From: Malaya genurostris | Lineage: Eukaryota; Arthropoda; Insecta; Diptera; Culicidae | Assembly: GCF_030247185.1 (NCBI RefSeq) | Contig: NC_080571.1 | Location: forward strand, 211,106,880-211,170,879 | Length of the DNA: 64,000 nucleotides | Reading direction: 5' to 3' | Shown: positions 35,229 to 46,300 of the stretch, piece after piece | Numbering within the stretch: position 1 is the stretch's first letter | Layout: every line of letters starts with the position of its first letter | Translations under genes and position numbers: made by a program | The notes under the pieces: model-generated | The model's database searches: none | What the model was told of the DNA's origin: nothing | Seen by the model: the letters and a program-made list of their open reading frames with translations, nothing else

Positions 35229-35816
35229 GATGAGGAGGTTTTATGCCTGCTGGAAACAGAGGCTTAAACAATTTCAACTCCAGCGGGCTTTTCCCTGCTC
35301 CACATACATGCATACATACATTATTGTATTTCCGTTCAACCCCCACTCCGTCTCTCCAGCATCTCCATTGGAAACTAACTCGATTCGCTCGCCGAAATTA
35401 ACACGGTCGTCTCTTCTTCTTTCTCTCTCGATGCTGATTCTAAACCCGTCGTTTTTTCTGCCTTCCACCATCTTTTTGGATACTAATTAGATCTTCCTAC
35501 CGATTCTAACACAATTGCTAGCCCACGCTCGTCTACCACCTTCTCCACCAACCCTTGTATACTATTCCCACTTTTTTCTACTCTCTCACCTTTTAAGCAA
35601 GAGTACTATTACTGCCATGTAAGGCTTGGTGTCATCAACTAGTTATAGGGTTATAGATTTAGTTTTAATTGTTAATTTCAATTGTTAGTGTTAAATCCAA
35701 ATGTATCTGTTGGATCATTGTAATCTGTTGATACAAATAATGAGAAGGTTTTATACCTGCTGGAGAGAGAGATTACCAAATTTCATCTCCATCGGGCTTT
35801 TCCCTGCTCCAAAATA
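35229..35816. repeat. Direct repeats of a retroelement-like 3' segment
   Basis: aggaggttttatgcctgctg at 35230 and agaaggttttatacctgctg at 35742 begin two about 78-bp units. Each unit ends agcgggcttttccctgctcc or the equivalent. Between them is sequence ending ttgtaatctgttgatacaaa, resembling the 3' UTR of a non-LTR element. No frame survives. Confidence 0.5.
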
Positions 35817-36310
35817 AAAAAAAGTTGATCGACTTAATCGAGTGCCAAAGGGCCATTGTATCGATTCCTGCCAATTCGTTTGAAGAAGATATAATAAAAT
35901 TCAAGTTCTCAAAAGTTCCGCGTGTACTTTTAAGCAGCAAGGAAGTGAATGTTTTAAAAAATTGTGGAACTTTTGGTTTCTTGGGGCATTTGTTTAATAA
36001 AAAAATAAAATTCAAGAAGCTCAAGCTTAGCATTTGTTAAATACGTTTTGACAAATATATCACTATTGACACAATTTTTGACGAATAGTTTAACATCTTT
36101 ACAAATGTATGTTTGATGATAGTATCGTTTTGAAAGAACCTAGAAAGCATTTGTATCTACATCTATTTTGTATATTCTACCGTTACAGACAAACTCAAAA
36201 TTCTCTCAACTGTAGGAAGTAAACAGATGAATGTTTTTACAAACGTGCGCCCTGGCTCTCCCATCGTACATTAGATTTTTCGTTTTATTATTATCATCGT
36301 TCAGCATACA
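35817..36310. promoter_or_regulatory. Upstream region of the Hes-type gene
   Basis: These 490 bp precede the start codon at 36311 and must contain at least part of the 5' UTR and the promoter, or an upstream intron. No clear TATA box, initiator or N-box cluster could be pinned down by eye. AT-rich, with no transposon similarity noticed in 36060-36310. Confidence 0.4.
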
Positions 36311-38265
36311 ATGACTGCAAAGAAGGATAAAGACTACAAGGGGCACAAACACGGAAGCGGTGAGTTTAATATAGAAAAAATGAATGCTGTCAAGTTTGCT
36401 AATCCAGTACAATCGATTTAAACAGAACTCAGTGCAACAGCCTTATCTTCAAAGTTAGACGGTCACCTTCAAAACGGTAACTCATCCGCAAGCATCATCA
36501 CATCTCAGGACCCGCTCAAGCGCACAAACAAACCACTCATGGAGAAACGCAGACGAGCACGCATCAATCAAAGTCTTGCCATCCTTAAAGCGCTCATACT
36601 GGAATCAACGGTGAAGACCAAAACCGGCGATGGCCAAACAAAACATTCCAAGCTGGAGAAAGCCGATATCCTGGAGTTAACCGTGCGACATTTTCAACGT
36701 CATCGAAATCTGGACAATCCTGCTGTGGATAAGTATCGTGCAGGATACACAGATTGTGCTAGGGAAGTGGCCAGATATTTAGCAACTCCAGAGCCACCTC
36801 CATTACCCAGTGTACCGACTCTGACCGATGCCGGTTCGAAAGCGCGATTATTACGTCACCTAGATAACTGTATTGCTGAAATTGATACTGAGATTTGCCC
36901 AAACATTCTACCCAATGGCAAAGTTTCGGATGTTACCAAAGTCGAGAACATTTATGAGAATCATAATGTGTTGAAAAAAACAAAAGACATACTGGATTAC
37001 AGTGGACAAGATTCAAATCCGTTGGACTTCAGTAAAACCAATCGAGAGATCGGAAGATCACCATTTGCCTACCGAAGCCCAACAGCGGATCTTGCACTAC
37101 TGACACCAACACCTAAAGTAGTAAGTATTGTAGCATGCAGCATTGGAAATTAATCTGTTATAACCGTATTGTTTGTAGCATAATCAGGATGAAAACAATA
37201 ATCGTGGAAGCCACAGAAAAAGCTTACACTCCCCTCAACCTATGGTACCTCATCATCTAGATGATGCAGGTCATGGAACTGATTTAGTTGCACAACCAGG
37301 AACCAGTTCGAGTCTTTCACCGTTCTCTAGTCACGTATCTTTAAATAAAATGATCATGAACCAACAACAAAAACTCATCGATATGTCGAGTTTGAAGAGG
37401 ATGGATCCGGCATCCATCAAACAAGAACCAGGTACTTTACCGAATGGCTTCACCTCTAATTCTCCTGCTATACCATCCCCAACGCCATCAACTGGAAATA
37501 TGGAATCGGATAAGGAGATCTCCAATGTAAGCAATCGAATATGTTTCAAAGATTTCGATGCATTATAAAAATTTTGTTTCTTTCCAGCACTCGGAACATG
37601 TTCCTGCACTACCCTACCCTCCGCAAGTACGAATAAACGAGAGTCAAATGGCACTGCTGATTCCGGACCACTATATCCAACTGGCAACTGCTCTCGGTTT
37701 GAATACCCAGCCGATGATAGAACATCCGAACGCCCATTCTGCAACGGATTTTGAAACATTGATCGAACAAAACCGACGACAGTCGGCCCTGCATGAGAAA
37801 ATGACGGCCGACATACTTGCAAATCTTCACACACTTCCGGAGAACGTCGACGAAAACTACTGGGAATTGTATAAGAAATCTCTGGGAATTCCCGACTCTA
37901 TCAGCAAAATGACCCTAGAAGACGTTCGAGCATTAATGGCAAGATCGACTCACAAAACATCCACTCCACCTCCAGCAGTCAGTAAAATGGAGGTCGACGA
38001 GATGATAGAGAGAAAACCGGATCCGGTTGCCGATATCGAAGATGCAGAAAATGATTTGTCCAACCACAGTGTTAAAAAAGAATTAATTCACGGCAGTCCA
38101 ATTGCTTCTACCTCGCGCGATACGCTGGAAGAGAAGCATAGACAGCATACGGAACCAGCTGTAGCTCCTGGAAATTCATATGAAAACATATCCTCCAATG
38201 AGGAAACTTCACATGAACATCATAACGACGGATCTAGCGATGACAGCATGTGGCGACCTTGGTAG
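36311..38265 (+). CDS. Hes-family bHLH-Orange transcriptional repressor (hairy/deadpan-like), 589 aa
   Basis: Exons are 36311-36359, 36426-37120, 37179-37526 and 37588-38265. All introns are GT-AG, 57-66 bp or similar, and the frame is kept (first junction phase 1, others phase 0). The protein starts MTAKKDKDYKGHKHG. The basic region KRTNKPLMEKRRRARIN (48-64) has the Hes-diagnostic proline, and the HLH runs to about 110. Its loop is several residues longer than in hairy or deadpan. An Orange domain (DKYRAGYTDCAREVARYL...RLLRHLDNCI, about 117-168) is split by a proline-rich insert. The C-terminal WRPW (586-589) recruits Groucho. Such proteins bind N/E-box DNA in the nucleus and repress, usually in neural or segmentation contexts. 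It may be the orthologue of the fly gene 'similar to deadpan'; I am sure of the family, not the orthology. A polyA signal aataaa is at 38810. Confidence 0.95.
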
Positions 38266-38830
38266 AGTGCAAATTAAACGGTAGTAAATTGTAAATATAA
38301 TCTTAATATGTGCAATATTTTGACAAGTCGACTTAGCATGTAGAGACGCGGCAACCTCAAAGCTTTACACACCCTTAATCATCGGTATCATACTTAAATC
38401 ATAGAACACGCGAGTCGATTACATGCTATATTGTAGACGTGTGCCAATTCGTAACATGCATAACATTTCCACCAGTGGCATAGAAGAGTGTGAATAGCCA
38501 TGCTTGTAGGATCTCCAACATTGCTTTTAGAAAACTCATTTGATTCATACCATAAGCTTCGATTACAATTAACATGTAGAAGACTTCAAAGAAGATATTA
38601 AAACAAACGAGAACAGTGTAATCTTGAATTAAACTCTACACGTCACCAAACCAAAAACCGCAAACGTTCACATCAATTTAAAATTGATATAGGTTCACAA
38701 ATATTGTTGTTTAATGTGTCAGAAATAGTACCTTCAGCGGCTAACGATTGAAAATACTATAAACATAAACACAGCAATTCTTCGCAAAGCGCTAAATGGT
38801 CGAGTGAAAAATAAAAGCATGCGGAAAAAT
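38266..38830 (+). other. 3' UTR of the Hes-type gene with polyadenylation signal
   Basis: Non-coding sequence follows the stop at 38263-38265 and is free of recognised repeats. The best polyadenylation signal is aataaa at 38810-38815 (gtgaaaaataaaagcatg). Confidence 0.55.
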
Positions 38831-38869
38831 GTTGAATTTTGTAGTTTCATTTCAAACTAAATTGATGAT

Positions 38870-39095
38870 TTTCAAGCCCCGAACCACAAAAATTCTTAGT
38901 GCACTAAGAATCGGACTATACTTTGCTCGGATTGATGAGAAGAGGAAAAAGGATTAAAACAGGCGGATGGATAATGTCAGAGTCATAACTGGAGGACGTG
39001 TATACGAACAAAACTGATAAGCTTCCTTCACACGAATATCAAAAATCGTTCGTATTAGTAATCAATCAACTAATACTTACCTTACCTAACAGGTA
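38870..39095. repeat. SINE/MITE fragments
   Basis: 38870-38930 repeats the SINE-body phrase ttcttagtgcactaagaatcgg seen in 34978-35190. 38945-39065 resembles 16985-17095 (ggcg-tggataatgtca, ataactggagga, tacgaacaaaac, ttcacacgaat). Both are fragments of dispersed repeats. Confidence 0.5.
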
Positions 39096-39099
39096 TAGA

Positions 39100-39133
39100 C
39101 CTGGGGTGTCAATTTCGTGCGGTGGCGTACTTT
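39100..39133 (-). pseudogene. Far-side fragment of the interrupted reverse transcriptase
   Basis: Read on the minus strand, this segment (VRHRTKLT) continues in frame from the reverse-transcriptase frame at 40528-41031 once the 39134-40536 element and one TTT copy are discounted. Similarity to the RT family fades within about 30 bp, so the retrotransposon was itself truncated here. Confidence 0.6.
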
Positions 39134-40536
39134 CCCAAGTAGCAATTCGCAACTAGTTCTGATACGACAAAGTCCAAACTATGTTGAAACAAGAGCACGA
39201 ATATGTTTTTTATGTTATACTGGTTAAAACATGGTGACAGCAATGTTTCATCATAACATAACTAGTTACGAAATAGTTATTTAGGTTTTCAATCATAACA
39301 TCTTTGTGTCATATTGAATTAAATATAATTTATAAGCTATCGTTACTTAATCCAAACATATCTTTAATCACAACTATGCTTCTAGCTACTAGTTGAAAAT
39401 AAGTTTGTTAGACTTCAATTGTAGCAACCCGTAACTAGTTTTGATACCACTTAGCCCAATTTTGTTGCAACAAGAGCACGAACATGTTTTTTATGTTATA
39501 CTGGTTAAAACAAGGTGACAGCAGTGTTTCTTTATAACATAAACATTGAACTAACTATCATTTGTAAGTTATCGTTATTGGATTCTAACATATCTTTAAT
39601 CACAGTTATGTTTTTAGCTACTAGTTGAAAAAAGGTTTATTTTCCGTTGTGAAACCATTATAAATACGTTAACGTATATGTGAATCGTTACTGTGAATTG
39701 ATATAGCAATAACTTAGATATTATAAGATTATAACATAATTTCTTCATTGAATCAGATAGTTATCGGTAGGTTTTCCCAACGTTATGATAACGAAAATGC
39801 AAACAAAATAACCTTTTTTGGCCTGAATATTGCGAACACAATATGGAGTCTCAAGAAGTGTATGAAACGTAAATAAAACCAGGATATTACTTTTTTCAAA
39901 ACTACTTTTTGCCGAAAATAGTGAAAGGCAGAATAGTCATTTTTGTTCTATGCACTGTCATAAACACGAAGAAAATAATATAGGGATTAAACATCGATTG
40001 TGATAATATTATAATTCTCATGATATATGAATTTAAAATGATGAGAAATCACTCTACTTGGAATAATTTTGAGCATTCTGACCATAGGGTTATTTTGTTG
40101 TTTATTTTTTATATCTTTATAAACAGATTTTGATTGAAGGCGCATAAAAAACAGTTGAGTAAAATTGAATTCCGCTCGGCATTTTTTGGATCGTTGTGAA
40201 ATTTGTACCTTGTATCAAGTTTGTGATTTAAAGTACTCTTCTGCTTTTTTATTGATGATAGAAAGGTATTCTGGATTCATTCAATGTTTATAATGTCGAT
40301 GGTGACTAAGTTTCAACTAGTTTACTTGAAAACAAGTTATTTTCAAGTTATGAAAAGATAAGTTATTTCAGTATGGCATTACAACGTAACGACAACTTAT
40401 TTTTAGCCGACTTAACAACTAGTAGAAACTGCGCTTTTAGAGTCATGCAAGTGGTTAGATGTTAGTAACAATCACTCAAATATCTGGTTGCAAACTAGTC
40501 ACAAACAAGCTAGCGAAACAAAAATTGTTACTTGGG
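39134..40536. mobile_element. 1.4-kb non-autonomous TIR element inserted in a LINE
   Basis: The termini are cccaagtagcaatt (39134-39147) and aattgttacttggg (ending 40536), inverted with one mismatch. TTT on each side (39131-39133, 40537-40539) is a 3-bp target duplication: removing the element plus one TTT rejoins the minus-strand RT frame. Internally an about 280-bp unit starting at about 39139 (gcaactagttctgataccac-like) is repeated at 39421-39645 with a deletion. No transposase frame is present. The superfamily is not assigned. Confidence 0.85.
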
Positions 40537-42700
40537 TTTTCTCGATCGGAGGGTTTTTCTGAGTCCAAAGTACGCACGATTCCCTGCCAAAATGCGTCTC
40601 TGAATTTCTCTGCTGGTGTCATTATCGGCGGTCACCAGTGAGCCCAAATACACGAACTCGTCAACCACCTCGATATCTTCACCGTCTATCAATATTCGTG
40701 GTGGGAGGCGTAGTGTTTCTTCTCTAGGGCCTCTTCCTCTCATGTATTTAGTTTTCGACGCATTTATGGCCAGTCCAATACGCCTAGCTTCAGCTTTCAG
40801 TCCGATGTAGGTCTCCTTCATCTTCTCAAGGTAACGTGTCACAATATCAATATCGTCAGCGAAGCCAAAAAGTTGTTTTCGGAAGATCGTGCCACTCGTG
40901 TCGATCCTCTCTCTTCGAATCACACCTTCCAAGGCAATATTGAACAAGATACAAGAAAGTCCATCACCTTGGCGACTCCTGTCCGAGATTCGAAGGGACT
41001 CGAGAGCGTCCCAGATACTCGGACGTAGCACATCACTCTATCCATCGTTGCTTTGACCAATCGCGTCAGTTTATCCGGGAAACCGCATTCGTGCATTATC
41101 TGCCATGGCTGTGATGCGTGGGTACGTTGGATTCACGACACTTCTGGAGAACTTGTCTTATCACGAATATGTGATCCGTAGTGGCGCGGGCTCCAGTCAA
41201 TCCCGCTCGGTACGGTCCTACGAATTCCTTAGCTATTGGTGATAGATAGGGAATCTGTCGTCGGCTGAGCGTGCACCCAGATTGATTCCTGTACTGTTCT
41301 CTGTATCTTGTGCTTCGCATTTCAGATGCTCGTCATAGTACTGTTTCCACCTGTCGATCACCTCACGTTCGTTCGTGAGAAGGTTACCACTGGTATATCT
41401 GCACATTTGTGGCCTGTGGCGTGTAACCTCTACGTAGGCGGTTCACCTTCTCATAGAACTTCCGTGTGTCATTTGCGCGGTACAGCTGTTCCATCGCTGC
41501 GCGATCTTGGTCTTCCTGGTGGCGATTTTTCTTCCGGAAAACCGTGTTCTGTCTGTTCCGCGCCTGTCTGTATCGTTCCTCGTTCGCTCTAGTGCAGTGT
41601 TGCAGCATCCTCGCCCTTGCTGCATTCTTCTCTTCGACCAACTGCTGACATTCGCCGTCAAACCAGTCATTTCCTCGATTCGATAACCTCGTACCTAGAA
41701 CGGCGGACCTTATGTTCCTCCAGCCGTCTTCAAGAGTCGCCGCGCCAAGCTACTCTTCCGTTGGTAGCACTAGCTCCAGTTGTTGTGCGTATTTCTCTGC
41801 GGTACGAATGCTACGTAGCTGCTCGAGATTGAGTCCCGGCGTTCCTGTGCGACGAGTATTGTGCACCGTCGATAGTTTTGAGCGCATACGAACCGCGACA
41901 AGGTAGTGGTCACAATCAATATTGGCACTGCGGTAAGTGCGGACATTGATGACGTCGGAGAAGAATCGCCCGTCGATGAGAACGTGATCGATTTGATTTT
42001 CCGTATGTTGGTCAGGTGATCTCCAGGTGGCTTTGTGAATATCTTTGCGGGGGAAGAAGGTGCTTCGAACTACCATTCCTCGGGAGGCTGCAAAGTTTAC
42101 GCATCGTTGACCGTTGTCGTTTGTTACCGCGTGCAGGCTCTACAGCCCGATCCTGGGCCTGTACATTGCCTCCCAGCCTACCTGAGCATTCATGTCGCCG
42201 ATGACGAGTTTTACATCCCGCCGTGGACAGCTGTCGTAGGTCTGTTCCATCTGCGCGTAGAATGCTTCCTTCTCGTCTCATGTGGGCAGTGCACGTTGAT
42301 GATGCTGTAATTGAAGAAACGGCCCTCGATCTTCAATACGCACATGCTATCACTGATTGACTGCCACCCAATCACACGCTGGCGCATCTTGCCCAACACT
42401 ACATATCCCGTTCATAGAACGCTGATTGCCCCACAGTTCTGGTAGAAGGTAGCCGCTCGATGCCCACTTTTCCACACCTTCTGTCCCGTCCAACAAAGTT
42501 CCTGCAGTGCTACGACATCGAAGCCGCGGATTTGAAGCTCATCATGCAGCATTCGGTCTTATCCTGGGAAGCCAAGCGATTTGCAGTTCCATGTGCCAAG
42601 CTTCCAATCATAGTCTTTATTTCGTCGCGTAGGCCTTGCCGATTATTCCGAGTCGTATTTGTATCCTGATTATTCGTAACAAGTGTTTTCCGGGCGGCTT
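40537..42700 (-). pseudogene. Non-LTR retrotransposon ORF relic (endonuclease + reverse transcriptase)
   Basis: Minus-strand blocks occur in order. Endonuclease: FFNYSIINVHCPHE (about 42310), GDMNAQVG-like sequence about 42190, RSTFFPRKDIHKATWRSPD (about 42060) and QIDHVLIDGRFF...DCDHYLVAVRM (APE-type C-terminal motifs). Linker with KFYEKVNRLRRGYTP. RT: YRAGLTGARATTDHIFVIRQ (about 41220), then MHECGFPDKL, then the catalytic FADDID (about 40855) and FVYLGSLVTADNDTSREIQRRI. Several frameshifts separate the blocks. The motif containing the first RT catalytic Asp, expected after THH (about 41120), seems deleted. Clade is uncertain (RTE-like or Jockey-group). The thumb end is interrupted by the 39134-40536 insertion. 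Confidence 0.85.
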
Positions 42701-43020
42701 GTTAAGCCTGCACCAACCTCCTGTCTCGCCGGAGGGCCATCGTGTCAGCACTGTTTAGAGTCCCTCATTGACACAAGGACAGTAATCAGCCGCTCCTAAC
42801 ATGGAGAACAGACGCTGTTTCGAGCCGCCCCAACAAGGGGAACAGACGCTCGGGTAAGCTCGCTATCTGTAAATAGAAGGCAAGCACCCCCCTTCCCTGT
42901 CAGCATACGACCAAGGTCCCACCGGGGTTGGTTACCCGATCTTTCCTATGGTTACTCGTACCCCAGCCGGTACCGCGGAGAGGTAGGGATAGGAGTTACT
43001 GGACAAGAGGTTAAGAACCA
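42701..43020 (-). mobile_element. Probable 5' UTR of the same retrotransposon
   Basis: This GC-richer, non-coding sequence (tgtctcgccggagggccatc, accggggttggttacccgat) directly precedes the endonuclease frame on the minus strand and ends near 43020, where AT-rich host DNA resumes. Assignment is by position and composition only. Confidence 0.5.
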
Positions 43021-43386
43021 CACTGAATTGCGCATTGTCCAGTCGTTTACCAACCCTAACTCTACTATTTACTATTAAAATATCATTTACCTCCACAATA
43101 ATTTTTGTTATTGAAAACTTATAAACTTAATTTTAGTTTAAGGACAAAGGTTAGGCTACATAGCTCTATTATGCTCTAATAGCTTAACATTATTTACCCA
43201 ATTGCCACAGAATTTAGATTACCATACGGTTTAAAACCTATCATTTGATATACGAGTTGTCATCCGATACATAAACGAAACACAAGATCGATTTTAGATA
43301 GCAACTTTATTGCTAGTATTAAAACGGTTGCATTTAAAAGCACAATCTTCGTAGAAACGCACCACAACCCAAGTCATACGTTTCGC
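43021..43386 (-). other. 3' UTR region of the ZAD zinc-finger gene
   Basis: This lies immediately downstream of the stop at 43387 on the minus strand. The plus-strand tttatt at 43306-43311 is an AATAAA polyadenylation signal on the minus strand, about 75 bp after the stop. The rest to 43020 is intergenic. Confidence 0.6.
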
Positions 43387-46300
43387 TCACTGATTGCACA
43401 TGTCAACCTTAGGCTGTTGGTAGGGATTGGGGAAACCCGGAACCATGTTGCCCGGGAAGGCTCCGAACTGATGCCGATGTGTCATCAGATCAACTGGACT
43501 GTTTGGCACCGAGTCAGACATTCTGCTCAGATCGTGATGCGGAGACGGTGGAATGCTGTGGCCACTTTCAATACCGCTAGCAATCACATTGCCACTGGGC
43601 ATCGATTGAGCAACCGAGTAGGTGGCACTGGTATTATGGTACGATTGCGGAACCGAATGAGCCACCGCACTCGACGAAACCGGCACTGGTGGCGGTGGTA
43701 GCTCCCTCTGCGGAGCGGCTTGGACTGCAGCCTGAGGACGAACACATATCGATGGCTGATAGGGCGCCATCAGTTTGGTAATGTCAAAATTTTGTCCACA
43801 CGTGTTACGCTTTTGATGCGTCTTGAGATCATTTTTCTGGATAAGACATTTTGAACGAAAACCAAAAATTAGTGAAAAGAATAAGGTAGAGTCTAGTTTA
43901 CGACATGAAGGATCAAATTATCTGTTTAACACTATAGCACATACCTGAGCGTAAGCGCGCCCACAGGGACAAGCGTAAGGTTTTTCTCCTGTATGGGTTC
44001 GGATGTGAATTCTGAGTTTGTCTCTTCTAGCAAATCCACGCCCACAAGTAGCACACTCGTATGGTTTTTCTCCTATAATTTGTAAAATAAGTAGTAAACA
44101 ATTCATTGAAAAAAAAACTCTGCATCTATCAGGAATCAATTATAATTAATCCTACCTGTATGCCTTCTCATGTGCATAACCAAATCTGCCTTCCGTGGAT
44201 ATCCTTTGCCACATACCGAACAGGAGCATATCGCTTGACCGTTATGACGACGCATATGGACTGTTAGATTGCTGGAAGATCCGCAGTTTCGTCCGCATAT
44301 ACTGCATAGGTAGATCTTCTTAGGTGGGGAATCCGGATCCGTCTTGATTTGTTTCGAGTGCTCCGGTCCATGAGTTTTCATATGATTGGTGTAATTGGAT
44401 TTATATTTCATTTTCTTGCCGCACACTTCGCACTCAAACTCCTGAAAAGCATTGCAAATAAGTATAAAATTGGTTTACCCCTTCAAACAGTACCTCTTCC
44501 GGCTTCTGAACTTTCTCCTTCATATGAGTTTGAAGATGCCGGTTCATGTACTTTGTCGTAGGAAAATCTTTACCACAATGCGCACATAGGAATGTGCGAT
44601 CATTTTGATGAATTTTTTGATGATCTTTGTATTTATCCAATCGCCGGAATTGTTTCTTGCACTCCGGACAGCTCCAGATTTTCTCCGTGTGTAATTTCAT
44701 GTGATTTGTCAGCTGTTCAAAGGTCATGTAATTTTTCTTGCAAGTCGCACAGTGGTGAACTCTAAAAGAAACAATACTTCCTATAAAACTATCTGCTAAC
44801 GATACGACACCAGATTACCTACCTTGCAACGGACTCATCCAGAGGAATATGCTCACTCTCGAGATGAAATTTGACGTGTACCATCCTCTCAAACGTTTCA
44901 CCACACACCGGACAATCCTTAGGAGCGTCGGGGTTCAATTGATATGAGCTCTAAAATGAGGTAATTCTTTAGTCACGACCAAGAATTGCGGTTAGAATAA
45001 ATCACCTTGACTTTTTCGTCCTTATCTGATAAATTGATATCTTCATCGTCTTCGTCTTCTTTTTCATCTTCTGCTGGATCATATTCGCTATCGCTAGAAT
45101 CATCTGATTTGCCTTTGTTCTGCATGCAGAAATAGCAAAGTTAGAATAGATACATTTTTTCTCTTAAACAACATTGTACTAAGAAAAACTCGATAACAAA
45201 ACGTCGAATCGTGATCTCTGCCGGAGAAAGATCACTTGTGATTTTGTCTGCAATGATTAGATCATTATGTGATCAGCTAATCGTTAATCATTGAATCGTA
45301 TCTGCAAGAATCATCACTGTGTGAAGCATACAAGAGAAAATTCGTTAAAAATCACAGTTGCGTACGATTTTGCGCACATGAATTACCATGGTAAGACATT
45401 TCGAATGCAAGTGCCCAGAAGTAATAATTGCGCTGTTCGAAGCGCCTCTGTAGGCGAATTGTTACTTGGTTAACAAATGCCAGGTAAATTTTTTACACAA
45501 ATTGAAGTCTGTTCTCTGTGTTATCCTCACCAAAACAAATTACTGAATTAATCATGTCAGACCGAAACAACATTGATTTTATAGACTTTGATTCTCCGAT
45601 GTTCATTATTATGATGGTAAGCAGTTCGTGGCCGTAACAATTTAGTTATTTCACAGGCAACAGACATCCACGGATCGATATCAATGTGTGCATGAAATTT
45701 AACGTTTGTTTGGCAGTGATCGTCAAGTAACATTTCGCCTATAGAGGCGCTTCGAGCTGCTGTGGAGTCACTTGAGCTCTTGTGTTCGAGCTTGCATACA
45801 ATGATAATTCATGCGTGCAAAGTCGTTCACAACACTGGCTTTTTTCAAAACTCTGTCTCTGACTTAAAAATTTATATAAATTTGTTCGAGCCTAAGGAAA
45901 TTTAGACCGTAAACAAGAAAAAAAAAAAAGCTCTCACCAACTATTGTCTAGAGGCCAAAATGCAAAAGTGTCTGTCGACGTGAGAAAAATCTAGCATTTG
46001 CCAGATAAACAGATAAATCTGGAAACCTGGAAACGCTGCTTGTATGCTTTACAAAATTTCTACAAAAAAAAATTTGCACTAGCTTAAACGTCTGTTCTCT
46101 GTGATTATTCTTCGCTTGATAATAATTACCAGTAATTAAAGCAGTAGTAATTTTTTGATGCATAAGATCAATAATTTCATGATCAACCGCGATCTTTGAT
46201 CTTTAATGATGTCAGTTATCGACGGTTTTCTCAGCTCTGAAAGGAAGTGACAAATTTACCTCCGTTTCTCCTTTCTTTTTGTGCATTTTCATGTGATTAG

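Noticed and set aside
37331..37834. 167-residue minus-strand frame inside the Hes gene
   Set aside because: Shadow of the coding exons on the opposite strand, crossing a spliced intron.
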